Notes: a model not told the origin generated them from the sequence alone. Positions 44,778 to 54,422 are shown, numbered from the stretch's first letter. The stretch: 64,000 bases of DNA from Furfurilactobacillus curtus (GCF_045862785.1 NZ_BQXO01000002.1:434001-498000); one strand, 5' to 3'. Numbers and translations: made by a program.

Positions 44778-45227
44778 ATGGAACAATTTGCAGGGGGCGA
44801 AGGCTCCAAAGCCTGGTTAGCAAAAATTTTTAAACATGACGATATTATTACTATCGGTATTGGTGATTTGTCCCGAGCAACAGGCGTTACAACCACTAAA
44901 TTGCGGTATTGGACAGACAAAGGTTACATTAACTGCTTGAGCGAGAGTGAAGGTAATCGAAAGTATAAATACGAAACTGTTTTTAAGGTTCGAGCGATGA
45001 AGGCTTACCTGGACGAGGGTTACACATTAGCAACTGCTGCCCAAAAAATGGCACAACATCGTGATGTGATTCAAACATTAAAGCACCTGGTTACTGATCG
45101 AATAGAAAGTGTGCAATTAGTGGATGATGGTAGTCACATTATTGATTTTGGTTCATTTGACTCGGAACCGACCAAGCACCTGATTGCGCAAGTGGATTCA
45201 TCAGGAACCCATTTTCGACTGGAATAA
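44778..45227 (+). CDS. MerR-family transcriptional regulator
   Basis: 149 aa. Winged-helix domain of the MerR family at residues about 25-95: ITIGIGDLSRATGVTTTKLRYWTDKGYI, then KYKYETVFKVRAMKAYLDEGYTL. A short C-terminal region without the Cys/His metal ligands of MerR/ZntR suggests a drug- or metabolite-responsive type. The gene is divergent from the EmrB-type exporter. Confidence 0.88.
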   Translation: MEQFAGGEGSKAWLAKIFKHDDIITIGIGDLSRATGVTTTKLRYWTDKGYINCLSESEGNRKYKYETVFKVRAMKAYLDEGYTLATAAQKMAQHRDVIQTLKHLVTDRIESVQLVDDGSHIIDFGSFDSEPTKHLIAQVDSSGTHFRLE

Positions 45228-45344
45228 GGATGTGGGCGTGACTTGAACAGCTGCCAAGCGTCAGGACGGTGCGTGATGAACAGTCATGATCTGATTAGGT
45301 TATGAGAACGATTTCCTGTAGGCGATTGGCTTCACCCGTGATGA

Positions 45345-45476
45345 CTCACATGCTATCGAAAACGCGCTCGCAAGACCTGAGTCCTGTGCACAACTAACAA
45401 TCACAACCGGGTCAAAAGCGCCCCATTACGATTGTCCGTTGTTGCTCAGACTCACCCGGTCTTGCGAGCACTCTGA
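45345..45476 (+). repeat. Single copy of the 120-bp structured repeat
   Basis: CGCGCTCGCAAGACCTGAGTCCT, TGCACAAC, CAATCAC-ACCGGGT and GTTGTTGCTCAGACTCAC-CGGTCTTGC match the unit at 23061-23180 in order. Confidence 0.72.
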
Positions 45477-45539
45477 TTTTATTCACTTGTCGCACGCGGC
45501 TGTACATGCTAAGCTGAGGGTGTAACAGGGATCGCAGTT

Positions 45540-45796
45540 GATGACCCAAAAATTCCCAGGAGATGGCCGATCTTTACGGCTGGGCCATTGCTTCATGTTG
45601 TGAGTGTTTTTTGGACAACTTTTTGTAGAAAAGGTTCGATAAATCGCGCGGAATGCGCTCGAGAATCATCCTTCCGGGGTGATTAGTGATCGTATTTAAA
45701 ACAATATGTTTCATGAAAATTACCGTTTTCATGGTGTCATCAACTACCTGTTACGGCACTTCACCAGTTAAGGGAATCTGGTGGGGTGTTTTTTTA
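45540..45796 (+). ncRNA. Candidate non-coding transcript ending in an intrinsic terminator
   Basis: A GC-rich terminator (CACTTCACCAG pairing with CTGGTGGGGTG, then seven T, 45757-45796) has no gene in front of it; the nearest, merR, ends 530 bases earlier. The preceding 200 bases contain a GGCCGATC-ACGGCTGGGCC-type hairpin. A short RNA or attenuated leader is possible. No known class recognised. Confidence 0.35.
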
Positions 45797-45800
45797 TATT

Positions 45801-45914
45801 CAGAGCGGAAAAGGCCGGTTTGAGGCTGAGCATTAACCAGTGACCACCAGTTGGCGTCTTTTGCCAATTGGTGATTACGGGTTAAGCACAAGCCTCAGGT
45901 CTTTGGAGCTCGAC
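45801..45914 (+). repeat. Structured intergenic repeat, family 3, copy 2
   Basis: Related to 36718-36830 in the same orientation. On the minus strand it folds into a long hairpin: GAGGCT-TTAACC-CACCAATTGGC pairs with GCCAACTGGTG-GGTTAA-AGCCTC in order. Confidence 0.65.
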
Positions 45915-46043
45915 AGTGTTCCTGTTTGGTAACCATAGCGGTTTGGTTTAATGACCCGGCGCCGTTTAGCAATTGATGATGAGCCACTTGACTCATCTTG
46001 TGCATCACCCCTGCAGTTTGTAGTGACTTGCGGTACCATATAA

Positions 46044-46058
46044 ATGTAACCGCTTTCT
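46044..46058 (+). promoter_or_regulatory. Catabolite-responsive element (cre) upstream of lacL
   Basis: ATGTAACCGCTTTCT matches the cre consensus WTGNAANCGNWNNCW at every fixed position. It lies 36 bases before the lacL start, just downstream of a TATAAA-like -10 (46038), where CcpA would block initiation. Confidence 0.65.
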
Positions 46059-46093
46059 AAAACTGTCAACGCAAGAATCATGGAGGTTAACAG

Positions 46094-47992
46094 ATGGAAC
46101 CACAACTTAGCTGGTTGGATGATCCGCAGGTTTTTCGGGTCGGGACATTGCCAGCACATAGTGATCATTTCTTCTATATTAATGAGCAAGAAATGAAAGC
46201 TGAGACTAGTTCGTTAACACAGTCACTGGATGGGGAATGGGATTTTAAGTTTGCACCTAATCCGCAAGCGCGCCCACAACACTTTTTCCAACCGGAGGAT
46301 GATCGTCGCAATTTCACCACGATCACCGTCCCAGGGCATATCGAATTGCACAATGACGCGCAAATTCAGTACATCAACACGCTATATCCGTGGGAAGGTA
46401 AAGAATATCGCCGGGCAGCTTATACGTTGGGGCAAAATGTGGAGGCTGGGATGTTCAGTCAAGCCCCTGACAATTCAATGGGCGCTTACGTGACGCACTT
46501 TGATTTACCGCAGCAGTGGGCTCATCAGCGCATTGCTGTTCAGTTCGATGGTGTGCAAACGGCGATGTATGTGTGGCTCAATGGTCATTTTATCGGTTAT
46601 GCGGAAGATAGTTTTTCCCGATCGGAATTTGATTTAACGCCGTATGTTAAATCACGCGATAACCTGCTAGCCGTTGCCGTGTTCAAGCTGAGTACGGCCT
46701 CATTTTTAGAAGATCAAGATATGTTTCGATTTTCGGGGATCTTTCGCAGTGTTCAGTTAGTTAGCCGGCCAAAAATTCATTTAGAAGATTTGACGCTTAA
46801 ACCGACACTCAGCGATGACTTTGAAACAGGCTTGTTAACGGTTAAAGCTGCTTTAAGTGGTGAACGACAAGTTGGTCAACATATCGAATTGCGCTTGCTC
46901 GATGCTACTGGGGCAACGATTGCCACTCAACAACAGGCAGTTAAGACAACCGATGCGACAGTGACCTTTGATCGCTTGACATTGCCGCAAGTCCATCGTT
47001 GGGATCATCATGATCCATACCTGTATCAGCTCGTCTTAACCATCATAGACGTCACCGGTCACGTGGTTGAGGCAGTACCAGCAAGTGTCGGTTTTCGTCG
47101 CATTGAAATTAAAGATAACGTGATTTTACTTAACGGTCAGCGGTTAATTTTAAATGGTGTCAACCGCCACGAGTGGAGTGCCGATCACGGACGGGTGATC
47201 TCAATGGCTGATATGCAAGCCGACTTAAAAACCTTCGCTCAGGCACACATCAATGCGGTGCGAACATGTCATTATCCCGATCAGATTCCCTGGTATTATT
47301 TGTGTGACCAAGCCGGTATTTACATGATGGCGGAAAATAATCTAGAAACACACGGGACTTGGCAGAAACTCGGTGCTGTTGAACCATCTGTCAATGTGCC
47401 AGGATCATTGCCACAATGGCGGGCTGCGGTGCTAGACCGCGCTGTTAACAACTATGAAACGTTTAAAAATCACCCGGCAATTTTATTCTGGTCATTAGGT
47501 AATGAATCCTATGCTGGCGAGGATATTGCCGCTATGAACGCCTATTATAAGTCGGTTGATCCCAGTCGGTTAACCCATTATGAAGGGGTCATTCGAAATC
47601 CCGCGTATGAAGAACAGATTTCTGATGTGGAAAGTCGCATGTATGCCGCTCCAACTGAAATTCGCCAATACTTGATGGAATCACCCACCAAACCGTTCTT
47701 AGATTGCGAGTATATGCATGATATGGGCAACTCGCTCGGCGGTCTTGGTGATTACATGGCCTTATTTGATGAGTTCCCTAGTTATGCTGGCGGGTTCATC
47801 TGGGACTTTATCGATCAGGCTTTGTGGGTCAATGATGAAGTTACCGGTCAACCAGTTCTGCGATATGGTGGGGATTTTGACGATCGCCACTCGGATTATG
47901 AATTTTCTGGTGACGGGGTGATGTTCGCAGATCGGACACCAAAACCAGCTTTACAGGAGGTGGCCTACTACTATGGCAAATACGACAGATAA
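46094..47992 (+). CDS. lacL: Beta-galactosidase large subunit
   Basis: 632 aa; GH2 enzyme split into two genes, as in Lactobacillus and Leuconostoc. Sugar-binding domain, Ig-like domain and TIM barrel are in order. FWSLGNESYAGED gives the acid/base Glu471; FLDCEYMHDMGNS gives the nucleophile Glu539; INAVRTCHYPDQ is the GH2 active-site loop. It hydrolyses lactose and can form galacto-oligosaccharides. GGAGGTTAACAG precedes ATG. It ends 20 bases inside lacM, so the two subunits are translationally coupled. Confidence 0.96.
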   Translation: MEPQLSWLDDPQVFRVGTLPAHSDHFFYINEQEMKAETSSLTQSLDGEWDFKFAPNPQARPQHFFQPEDDRRNFTTITVPGHIELHNDAQIQYINTLYPWEGKEYRRAAYTLGQNVEAGMFSQAPDNSMGAYVTHFDLPQQWAHQRIAVQFDGVQTAMYVWLNGHFIGYAEDSFSRSEFDLTPYVKSRDNLLAVAVFKLSTASFLEDQDMFRFSGIFRSVQLVSRPKIHLEDLTLKPTLSDDFETGLLTVKAALSGERQVGQHIELRLLDATGATIATQQQAVKTTDATVTFDRLTLPQVHRWDHHDPYLYQLVLTIIDVTGHVVEAVPASVGFRRIEIKDNVILLNGQRLILNGVNRHEWSADHGRVISMADMQADLKTFAQAHINAVRTCHYPDQIPWYYLCDQAGIYMMAENNLETHGTWQKLGAVEPSVNVPGSLPQWRAAVLDRAVNNYETFKNHPAILFWSLGNESYAGEDIAAMNAYYKSVDPSRLTHYEGVIRNPAYEEQISDVESRMYAAPTEIRQYLMESPTKPFLDCEYMHDMGNSLGGLGDYMALFDEFPSYAGGFIWDFIDQALWVNDEVTGQPVLRYGGDFDDRHSDYEFSGDGVMFADRTPKPALQEVAYYYGKYDR

Positions 47993-48929
47993 CCTACGTG
48001 TAATTTACGGCGATGGGGTGTTAGGCGTGCATGGCCCGCATGTTTACTATGGTTTTAGTTATGATCGTGGGGGATTAGAATCACTAGCCATTGACGGCAA
48101 AGAATGGCTGTATCGGGTGGCTCGGCCGGCTTTTTGGCGCGCTACCACGGACAATGATCGCGGCAACCATTTTTCCGAACGGTCCGCTATGTGGTTGGGC
48201 GCTGATTTGTTCTCACCATGTGTGGCGATTAACGTTCAAGTTGATGGCGTTGATCTGGGCTTACCGTTAGCGCCAGAAAATAATCGGTTTTCGAATCACG
48301 AAATGGCGTCATCAGTGATCGTAACCTTCACCTACCAAACGACGACCGTGCCCAGTACGACGGTAGCTATTGCGTACACAGTTCGCGCAGATGGCACATT
48401 AGCGATTCACGAACACTTTGGCGGTCAGTCTGAGTTGCCTGAATTACCCGTGTTTGGCTTGCGGTTAACGATGCCCACTGTTGCCAGTAGTTTTGACTAC
48501 ACTGGGTTATCTGGAGAAACCTATCCGGACCGTATGGCTGGCGGCACAACTGGAACCTACCATGTGGATGGCCTACCCGTGACGCCTTACTTGGTCCCGC
48601 AAGAAATGGGGATGCACATGGATACCAAGCAACTGACCGTGACCCGCCGACAAACGTTAAATAACGCAGACCCTGATGCAGCTCCGTTTTCACTCGCTAT
48701 AGTGGGCACGCCAACATTTGCCTTTAGTTGTTTACCATACACGCCATTCGAGTTAGAAAATGCGACACACATTGAAGAGTTGCCAATTCCACGACGTACC
48801 GTGCTGAGTCTATTCGGCGCTGTTCGTGGTGTTGGTGGCATCGACAGTTGGGGCGCAGATGTTGCAGCACCGTATCATATTGACGCGACGATGGATCATG
48901 AATGTGATTTTGTGATTAGGCCAGAATAG
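47973..48929 (+). CDS. lacM: Beta-galactosidase small subunit
   Basis: 318 aa, corresponds to domain 5 (Bgal_small_N) of single-chain LacZ; contains AFWRATTDNDRGNHFSERS, which supplies part of the active site, and FGLRLTMP. LacL and LacM form a heterodimer. Start lies inside the end of lacL, preceded by CAGGAGGTGGCC; the shared operon is ended by a terminator after 7 bases. Confidence 0.96.
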   Translation: MANTTDNLRVIYGDGVLGVHGPHVYYGFSYDRGGLESLAIDGKEWLYRVARPAFWRATTDNDRGNHFSERSAMWLGADLFSPCVAINVQVDGVDLGLPLAPENNRFSNHEMASSVIVTFTYQTTTVPSTTVAIAYTVRADGTLAIHEHFGGQSELPELPVFGLRLTMPTVASSFDYTGLSGETYPDRMAGGTTGTYHVDGLPVTPYLVPQEMGMHMDTKQLTVTRRQTLNNADPDAAPFSLAIVGTPTFAFSCLPYTPFELENATHIEELPIPRRTVLSLFGAVRGVGGIDSWGADVAAPYHIDATMDHECDFVIRPE

Positions 48930-48936
48930 TCTAAAT

Positions 48937-48967
48937 AAAAACAGCTGTCTTTGACAGCTGTTTTTAT
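48937..48967. terminator. Terminator of lacLM
   Basis: AAAACAGCTGTC/GACAGCTGTTTT perfect 12-bp stem with a three-base loop, then TAT. Confidence 0.88.
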
Positions 48968-49102
48968 ATGAAAAGTTGGCTAACTTATGATGTTTATCTA
49001 AAATCAGGAGGGCCAGAGCTCAACCGTTAGCATGGAACATGGTACACTAAAATCAACATTTTACTGGGACAACTTGTCCAATGACGGGGAGAGAGAAACC
49101 AG

Positions 49103-51676
49103 ATGCAAATTTTGCGTAACGCGTGGGCGGCCATTAATCGCCACATGATGCTTTTACGATTACTTTTTGTTTTTTCGGTGTTGCTGTATGTTGTTCACGA
49201 GATTGGCCGTGATCTGCAGCAGATTAGTGGTGCACAAGTGGCCGCGATCTTTGCTAATCAATCGATGACTAGCTTATTCGTGATGCTAGTGGTCGGCTTT
49301 ATTGCGGTCACGCCGATGTTAAATTACGATTTTAATATTGTGAAATTTCTCCCCGGGACGTTTAAACGGGGCTATGTGATTCGCTCTGGCTGGACCGTTA
49401 ACACTTTCACGAACATCGCTGGCTTCGGTGGACTACTAGGGGCCAGTCTGCGAGCCAACTTCTATAGTAAAGGGGCAACACGCAAAGAAATTCTCTTTGC
49501 AATTTCCAAAATTGCGCTCTTTTTATTGACCGGATTGTCACTGGTCTGCTGGATTGCCCTCTTTCAAGTGTTTGTCCTGGGCATCGGGACCATCTTTGCT
49601 CGTTATTGGATTTGGCTCGTCGGTGGAGCGCTGTACTTTCCAGTCGTCTTATTGACCACCCGGTTTACCGACTCTGAATTCTTCAATGATCTAACATGGC
49701 GCCGCCAACTTTCGTTAATGACTGGATCGAGCTTTGAGTGGTTGAGCTGCACCTTGTTCTTTATCTTTATTGGCTATTTAATGGGCATTAAGGTTGATTT
49801 GGCCGCTGTGGTGCCAATGTTTGCGGTGGCCTCAGTGGCTGGGGTTGTGTCGATGATTCCTGGTGGAATCGGGTCTTTTGACACCTTCATGATTACCGGT
49901 CTGGGTTTTATCGGGGTCGGTAAAGCTGATGCGCTCGTGTGGCTGCTGTTATACCGGATTTTTTACTACATCTTGCCATTTTTGGTCGGGGTCGTATTCT
50001 TTGTTAACGATGCTGGAAGCCGCTTTAATAAGGCGTTTGAGGGTCTACCACTGCAGCTTTTCCGTCGAGTGGCGCACGTTTTCTTAACCCTATTTCTGTG
50101 GTTCTCAGGCGTGATGATTATCTTAGTTTCGACCTTTCCCCATCTGCAGGAATATAACAAGATTTATGGGGCCTTTTATGGCTACGTCGTCTACTTTGCC
50201 AATCAAGCGACTAATATCATCATGGGTTTTCTCCTAATTGGCTTAGCACGAGGGGTCAATTCGCGGGTCAAACGGGCATTTTGGCCAACCACAATTGTGC
50301 TGATTATGGCGACCCTCAATACTTTGTGGAAGGATCCTTCCATTAAAATTTCGGTCTTTTTAGTGGCCGTGCTGTTTGCTTTGTGGCTGTCGCATAAGGA
50401 ATTTTATCGCGAACATTTCGAATATTCTTGGGGCGCCATCTTAGTCGATGGACTCAGCTTTGTCGGGATCTTTATCACGTACATTGTTGTCGGGGTATAT
50501 AACACCCCCAATTATCAACGACTCCATCATGTTCCACGCGCGGCTTTGTTTCCCACAGAACGCGTTTGGTTTAGCGGTTTAACGGCGATTGCCATTGCGA
50601 TGGTGATTCTGGTGGTCGTGTATTGGTATCTGCACAACGGTAAATCGTCGATCTTCACAACCCCGTTTGATGCTAGTCGTGTTGATCACGTCATTCAAAC
50701 GTATGGTGGCAATGAAGTTAGTCATCTAGCCTATCTCAAGGATAAGTTGTTGTACTTCTATCAAGTGGATGGCGAAGATAAAGTGTTCTTCATGTACCAA
50801 AAAAAGGCCGATCGCTTGATTGTGATGGGCGAGCCGGTCGGGGATCCAGCTTATCGCGATGCCGCGATTGATGACTTTTTGGATGTCGCTGATAAAGAAG
50901 GATATTCGATTGTCTTTTACGAGATCGATGAAGACATGACGATGAGCCTCCATGAAAAAGGGTACGACTTCTTCAAATTTGGTGAAGAAGGCTTCGTTGA
51001 TTTGCCATCGTTTAGTATGGATGGTAAAAAACGTAAAACTGATCGCAACCTGATGAGTAAATTCGATCGCGACGGGATTACCTTTGAGGAACTACAGCCG
51101 CCATTTAGTGAGCAAACATTGGCTGAATTGCGTGAGATCTCCAATGCATGGCTTGACGGTCAAAACGAGAGTGGCTTCTCCTTGGGCTTCTTTGATGACT
51201 ACTATCTCAACCAGGCGTCAATCTACGTCATGCGTAATCAAGATGGGCACATTATCGCCTTTACAACGAATATGCCCACTCATACCGATGTTGCCTCGAT
51301 CGACTTGATGCGCTACGGCAAAGACGCGCCATCTGGCACAATGGATGTCATGTTCATTCACCTATTACAGTTAAACGCCGCCCAAGGGTTTAAGGACTTT
51401 AATATGGGGATGACCCCGTTAGCTAATGTCGGCGTGTCGCGTTTTAGCTTCATTGAAGAACGCATCGCCCACTTGATCTATGAATACGGCTACCGGTTCT
51501 ATGGATTCCAAGGGTTGCGTAATTATAAAGAAAAGTACGTCACCTCCTGGCACGGAAAGTACATCGCTTATCGACGGCGCAGTTCGCTGGTCTTTACCAT
51601 GATGCAGATTACGGCCGTGGTAAATGCAAAGCGAAATAATGGCGAGAAGCGGGTGCTGATCTTTAGGCGGAAATAG
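49103..51676 (+). CDS. mprF: Phosphatidylglycerol lysyltransferase / flippase MprF
   Basis: 857 aa. N-terminal half with about 14 membrane helices (flippase, residues 1-510), C-terminal cytoplasmic DUF2156 domain (residues about 530-850) with LIVMGEPVGDP, TDRNLMSKFDRDG and GFKDFNMGMTPLANVG, typical of aminoacyl-phosphatidylglycerol synthases. Transfers lysine from Lys-tRNA to phosphatidylglycerol and flips the product, lowering surface negative charge and raising resistance to cationic peptides. ATG preceded by GGGGAGAGAGAAACC. Single-gene unit. Confidence 0.94.
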   Translation: MQILRNAWAAINRHMMLLRLLFVFSVLLYVVHEIGRDLQQISGAQVAAIFANQSMTSLFVMLVVGFIAVTPMLNYDFNIVKFLPGTFKRGYVIRSGWTVNTFTNIAGFGGLLGASLRANFYSKGATRKEILFAISKIALFLLTGLSLVCWIALFQVFVLGIGTIFARYWIWLVGGALYFPVVLLTTRFTDSEFFNDLTWRRQLSLMTGSSFEWLSCTLFFIFIGYLMGIKVDLAAVVPMFAVASVAGVVSMIPGGIGSFDTFMITGLGFIGVGKADALVWLLLYRIFYYILPFLVGVVFFVNDAGSRFNKAFEGLPLQLFRRVAHVFLTLFLWFSGVMIILVSTFPHLQEYNKIYGAFYGYVVYFANQATNIIMGFLLIGLARGVNSRVKRAFWPTTIVLIMATLNTLWKDPSIKISVFLVAVLFALWLSHKEFYREHFEYSWGAILVDGLSFVGIFITYIVVGVYNTPNYQRLHHVPRAALFPTERVWFSGLTAIAIAMVILVVVYWYLHNGKSSIFTTPFDASRVDHVIQTYGGNEVSHLAYLKDKLLYFYQVDGEDKVFFMYQKKADRLIVMGEPVGDPAYRDAAIDDFLDVADKEGYSIVFYEIDEDMTMSLHEKGYDFFKFGEEGFVDLPSFSMDGKKRKTDRNLMSKFDRDGITFEELQPPFSEQTLAELREISNAWLDGQNESGFSLGFFDDYYLNQASIYVMRNQDGHIIAFTTNMPTHTDVASIDLMRYGKDAPSGTMDVMFIHLLQLNAAQGFKDFNMGMTPLANVGVSRFSFIEERIAHLIYEYGYRFYGFQGLRNYKEKYVTSWHGKYIAYRRRSSLVFTMMQITAVVNAKRNNGEKRVLIFRRK

Positions 51677-51708
51677 AATGGCTCTACTCAAATGAAATGT
51701 TTTTGTAA

Positions 51709-51757
51709 AACTTACTACCGGTTTCTTTTTGCTAAGAAACTAGCAGTAAGTTTTTTT
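51709..51757. terminator. Terminator after mprF
   Basis: AACTTACT-C--GTTTC pairs with GAAACT-G-AGTAAGTT, followed by TTTTT. Between it and 52025 lies only the AT-rich promoter region of the polysaccharide locus. Confidence 0.78.
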
Positions 51758-52025
51758 CTTAACGAGACTTAAATTGGCAGTCTTGAATGTATACGATTTC
51801 AAAACGCTGTGAAATAGCAATGTAAGTTTATTTTAGCTATTCACTGCTTTAAGATAAAAGTTATTCACATTATTTAAGCTTGCGAATATTTGATTAGACA
51901 AATAGAGTAGTATGATGATGAATTCATTTCAATATTGTAACAATGCCCATAATTAAGGACTTCTGGCTTATACTTAAGTCTAGTTAACTTTTGATAGTTA
52001 TAGTGCTGAAGGAGAACACATAAAA

Positions 52026-52964
52026 ATGAGTAAAGTTTTAATTACAGGGGGAGCCGGTTTCATTGGTTCTAACTTAGCTGAACGATTAATTGGTGAAGGG
52101 CATCAAATTACCATTGTCGATGATCTTTCAATGGGTCTTAAAGAAAACATTCCAGACTCTAAACAAGTTACTTTTTATGAACATTCAATTATTGATCATG
52201 GCTTTATGGAAAAATTACTTGTCGATAATGATTTTGAGTATATTTTCTTGTTGGCGGCCGTGGCCAGCGTTGCTGATTCGATTGAGCGCCCACTTTATAC
52301 ACATGAAGTTAATCAAGAGGCTAACATATACATACTAGAGGCAATACGAACTAATGGTTTGAAGCCTAAAAAGGTTCTTTTTTCCTCGTCAGCGGCTGTT
52401 TATGGTAATGAACAAGAGTTACCGAAACGAGAGATCTCTAAAGTTTCTCCAATTACGCCATACGCAATTGACGAATTTGCCACTGAACGCTATTTGGTTA
52501 CATATGCAAATTTGTACAAGTTGAACTTTGTCACAGTTCGATTTTTTAACGTTTATGGTCCACGGCAAAATCCTAAGTCACCATATTCGGGCGTAATTTC
52601 TATCCTGACTGAGGCGCTACAAAAAGGTACCGAGTTCAAGATTTTCGGTGATGGTGAGCAATCTCGTGACTTTGTATATATAAGTGATGTTTTAGATGCG
52701 CTTGAATTACTAACTTTTGGGAGCAATGTTAAAGGTGATGTTTTTAATATTGCAACTGGTCATGAAACTTCTTTAAATCAAATAGTGAGAACATATCAGA
52801 AGATTGCACAGACGGATATTAATGTCTCAATGCAGGATGCTAGGACAGGAGATATAAAAGTATCAGTGGCTAGTGTTGATAAGCTGAAAGAATTAGGATA
52901 CATGCCCAAAATTTCTGTTTCAGAAGGATTAACGAGGTATTGGCAATATATTAATCTCAATTGA
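52026..52964 (+). CDS. NAD-dependent sugar epimerase/dehydratase with altered catalytic motif
   Basis: 312 aa, extended SDR family. GGAGFIGSN at the N-terminus binds NAD; SSSAAVYG (residues 120-127) and RFFNVYGPRQNP match GalE/WbpP-like UDP-sugar 4-epimerases. The catalytic YxxxK is here Y146-A-I-D-E150: lysine replaced by glutamate, codon GAA at 52473. Homologues I know keep YAIDK at this place. It heads the locus (GAAGGAGAACACATAAAA before ATG) and would supply UDP-sugars if active; activity is uncertain. Confidence 0.85.
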   Translation: MSKVLITGGAGFIGSNLAERLIGEGHQITIVDDLSMGLKENIPDSKQVTFYEHSIIDHGFMEKLLVDNDFEYIFLLAAVASVADSIERPLYTHEVNQEANIYILEAIRTNGLKPKKVLFSSSAAVYGNEQELPKREISKVSPITPYAIDEFATERYLVTYANLYKLNFVTVRFFNVYGPRQNPKSPYSGVISILTEALQKGTEFKIFGDGEQSRDFVYISDVLDALELLTFGSNVKGDVFNIATGHETSLNQIVRTYQKIAQTDINVSMQDARTGDIKVSVASVDKLKELGYMPKISVSEGLTRYWQYINLN

Positions 52965-52979
52965 TGTGGAGGAGAGACT

Positions 52980-53642
52980 ATGGAAGTAACACATGTTATC
53001 GAAAGAAATGATGGCACTTATGATTTGCTTTTTGTTGAAAAAATTGGTTCACCAGTTAGTGGTGAATACGTTCGTGTAAAGCGGATATTTGATTTTGTTT
53101 TTGCACTTATCCTTGGCTTGTTTGCTCTGCCCATTGTATTTCTCTTTGGTTTATTAGTCGGGCTTACATCCAAGGGGGGCGTATTTTACTCCCAAAAAAG
53201 GGTCGGATATATGGGAAAGGTTATTAAAATCACTAAACTTAGATCAATGAGTAATGATGCAGAATCGAAATCTGGTGCTATGTGGGCCCAGAAAAATGAC
53301 CCGCGTGTCACTGCTGTAGGAAAGTTCATTCGGAAGACGCGTATTGATGAATTACCACAAATTTGGAATGTACTTAAGGGTGAAATGAGTTTCATCGGGC
53401 CGAGACCTGAACGACCTTTAATGACTCATAAATTTAGTGATGAGTGTCCTGGGTTTGAACAACGACTTCGAGTTTTGCCTGGATTAAGTGGTTATGCGCA
53501 AATTCACGGAGGATACGAGCTAACTCCTAAGAAAAAAGCTGAACTTGATAATTACTATATCGAGCATGTGAGTTATCGAATGGACTTTCACATTATGTTT
53601 GGAACTTTAAGAGTCATATTAACTGGAGACGGCGCCAGATGA
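52980..53642 (+). CDS. Polyprenyl-phosphate phosphoglycosyltransferase (initiating sugar transferase)
   Basis: 220 aa. One hydrophobic re-entrant/TM segment (residues about 38-62, DFVFALILGLFALPIVFLF), then the PglC/WcaJ C-terminal catalytic domain: SQKRVGYMGK, KLRSM, the DE catalytic pair in RKTRIDELPQIWNVLKGEMSFIGPRPERP. Attaches the first sugar-1-phosphate to undecaprenyl phosphate at the membrane. It carries an unusual 35-residue N-terminal extension (MEVTHVIERNDGTYDLLFV) before the membrane segment. ATG follows GGAGGAGAGACT. Confidence 0.93.
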   Translation: MEVTHVIERNDGTYDLLFVEKIGSPVSGEYVRVKRIFDFVFALILGLFALPIVFLFGLLVGLTSKGGVFYSQKRVGYMGKVIKITKLRSMSNDAESKSGAMWAQKNDPRVTAVGKFIRKTRIDELPQIWNVLKGEMSFIGPRPERPLMTHKFSDECPGFEQRLRVLPGLSGYAQIHGGYELTPKKKAELDNYYIEHVSYRMDFHIMFGTLRVILTGDGAR

Positions 53643-53672
53643 ATTTTCGAAGGGAATTGGTGTGAATTAATA

Positions 53673-54422
53673 ATGATAGATTTGGTTTCTGTTATTATGC
53701 CGGTGTACAATGCTGCTGATACAGTTAATCAGTCTATTGATTCTGTTCTACAGCAAAGTTATTCTAATCTTGAATTAATTGTTGTAAATGATGGGTCAAC
53801 TGATGATACGGCAATGTTATTGAGTAGATATGCAGTCAATGAGCGTGTGAAAGTAGTTAATTTACAACGCAACTTGGGAATTTCTAATTCTAGAAATATT
53901 GGCGTCAAAAATAGTTTGGGACGCTACATCGCTTTTTTAGATAGTGATGATCGCTGGGATAAAAAAAAATTAGAAAATCAACTTTATTTCATGGAAAAAA
54001 ATGAAGTTTCGGCCTCCTTTGGAACGTATCGTAAGATACGTAATGGTCGGCCAACCGCAATTGTTACTTCAAAACATTCGAAGTATAAATTCAATGATTT
54101 GTTGAGTGGAAATCCTATTGGAATGCTCACGGTCATTTTAGATACAAAAGTTGTCCTAAAAAAATGGATAAATTTTCCGAAAATTGATCACGAAGATTAT
54201 GCGCTGTGGCTTAGTTTAGCACGGGACCATAATCTGACTTTTTTTCGTTTTTCTACAGATCCGCTAGCTGATTACTTGGTGCACCAGTCAAAAACTTCAA
54301 ATAAAGTAAAGGCCGCAAAATGGACTTTTCAGATTTTTTATAATTTTTTAGGATTTGGTTATTTGAAGGCAAGTTATTACTTTACCAAGTATTTAATTTC
54401 TCAAATCGAAAGGAAAATCTGA
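53673..54422 (+). CDS. GT2-family glycosyltransferase
   Basis: 249 aa. GT-A fold: SVIMPVYNAADTVNQSIDSVL, VVNDGSTDDT and AFLDSDDRW (the DxD metal site). Extends a repeat unit on the inner face of the membrane; donor and acceptor unknown. ATG at 53673 has no strong ribosome site nearby. The stop overlaps the next start by one base. AT-rich throughout. Confidence 0.85.
   Translation: MIDLVSVIMPVYNAADTVNQSIDSVLQQSYSNLELIVVNDGSTDDTAMLLSRYAVNERVKVVNLQRNLGISNSRNIGVKNSLGRYIAFLDSDDRWDKKKLENQLYFMEKNEVSASFGTYRKIRNGRPTAIVTSKHSKYKFNDLLSGNPIGMLTVILDTKVVLKKWINFPKIDHEDYALWLSLARDHNLTFFRFSTDPLADYLVHQSKTSNKVKAAKWTFQIFYNFLGFGYLKASYYFTKYLISQIERKI

Noticed and set aside
45875..46189. 104-residue minus-strand frame across the lacL promoter
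   Set aside because: Overlaps cre site, ribosome site and lacL start; no start context.
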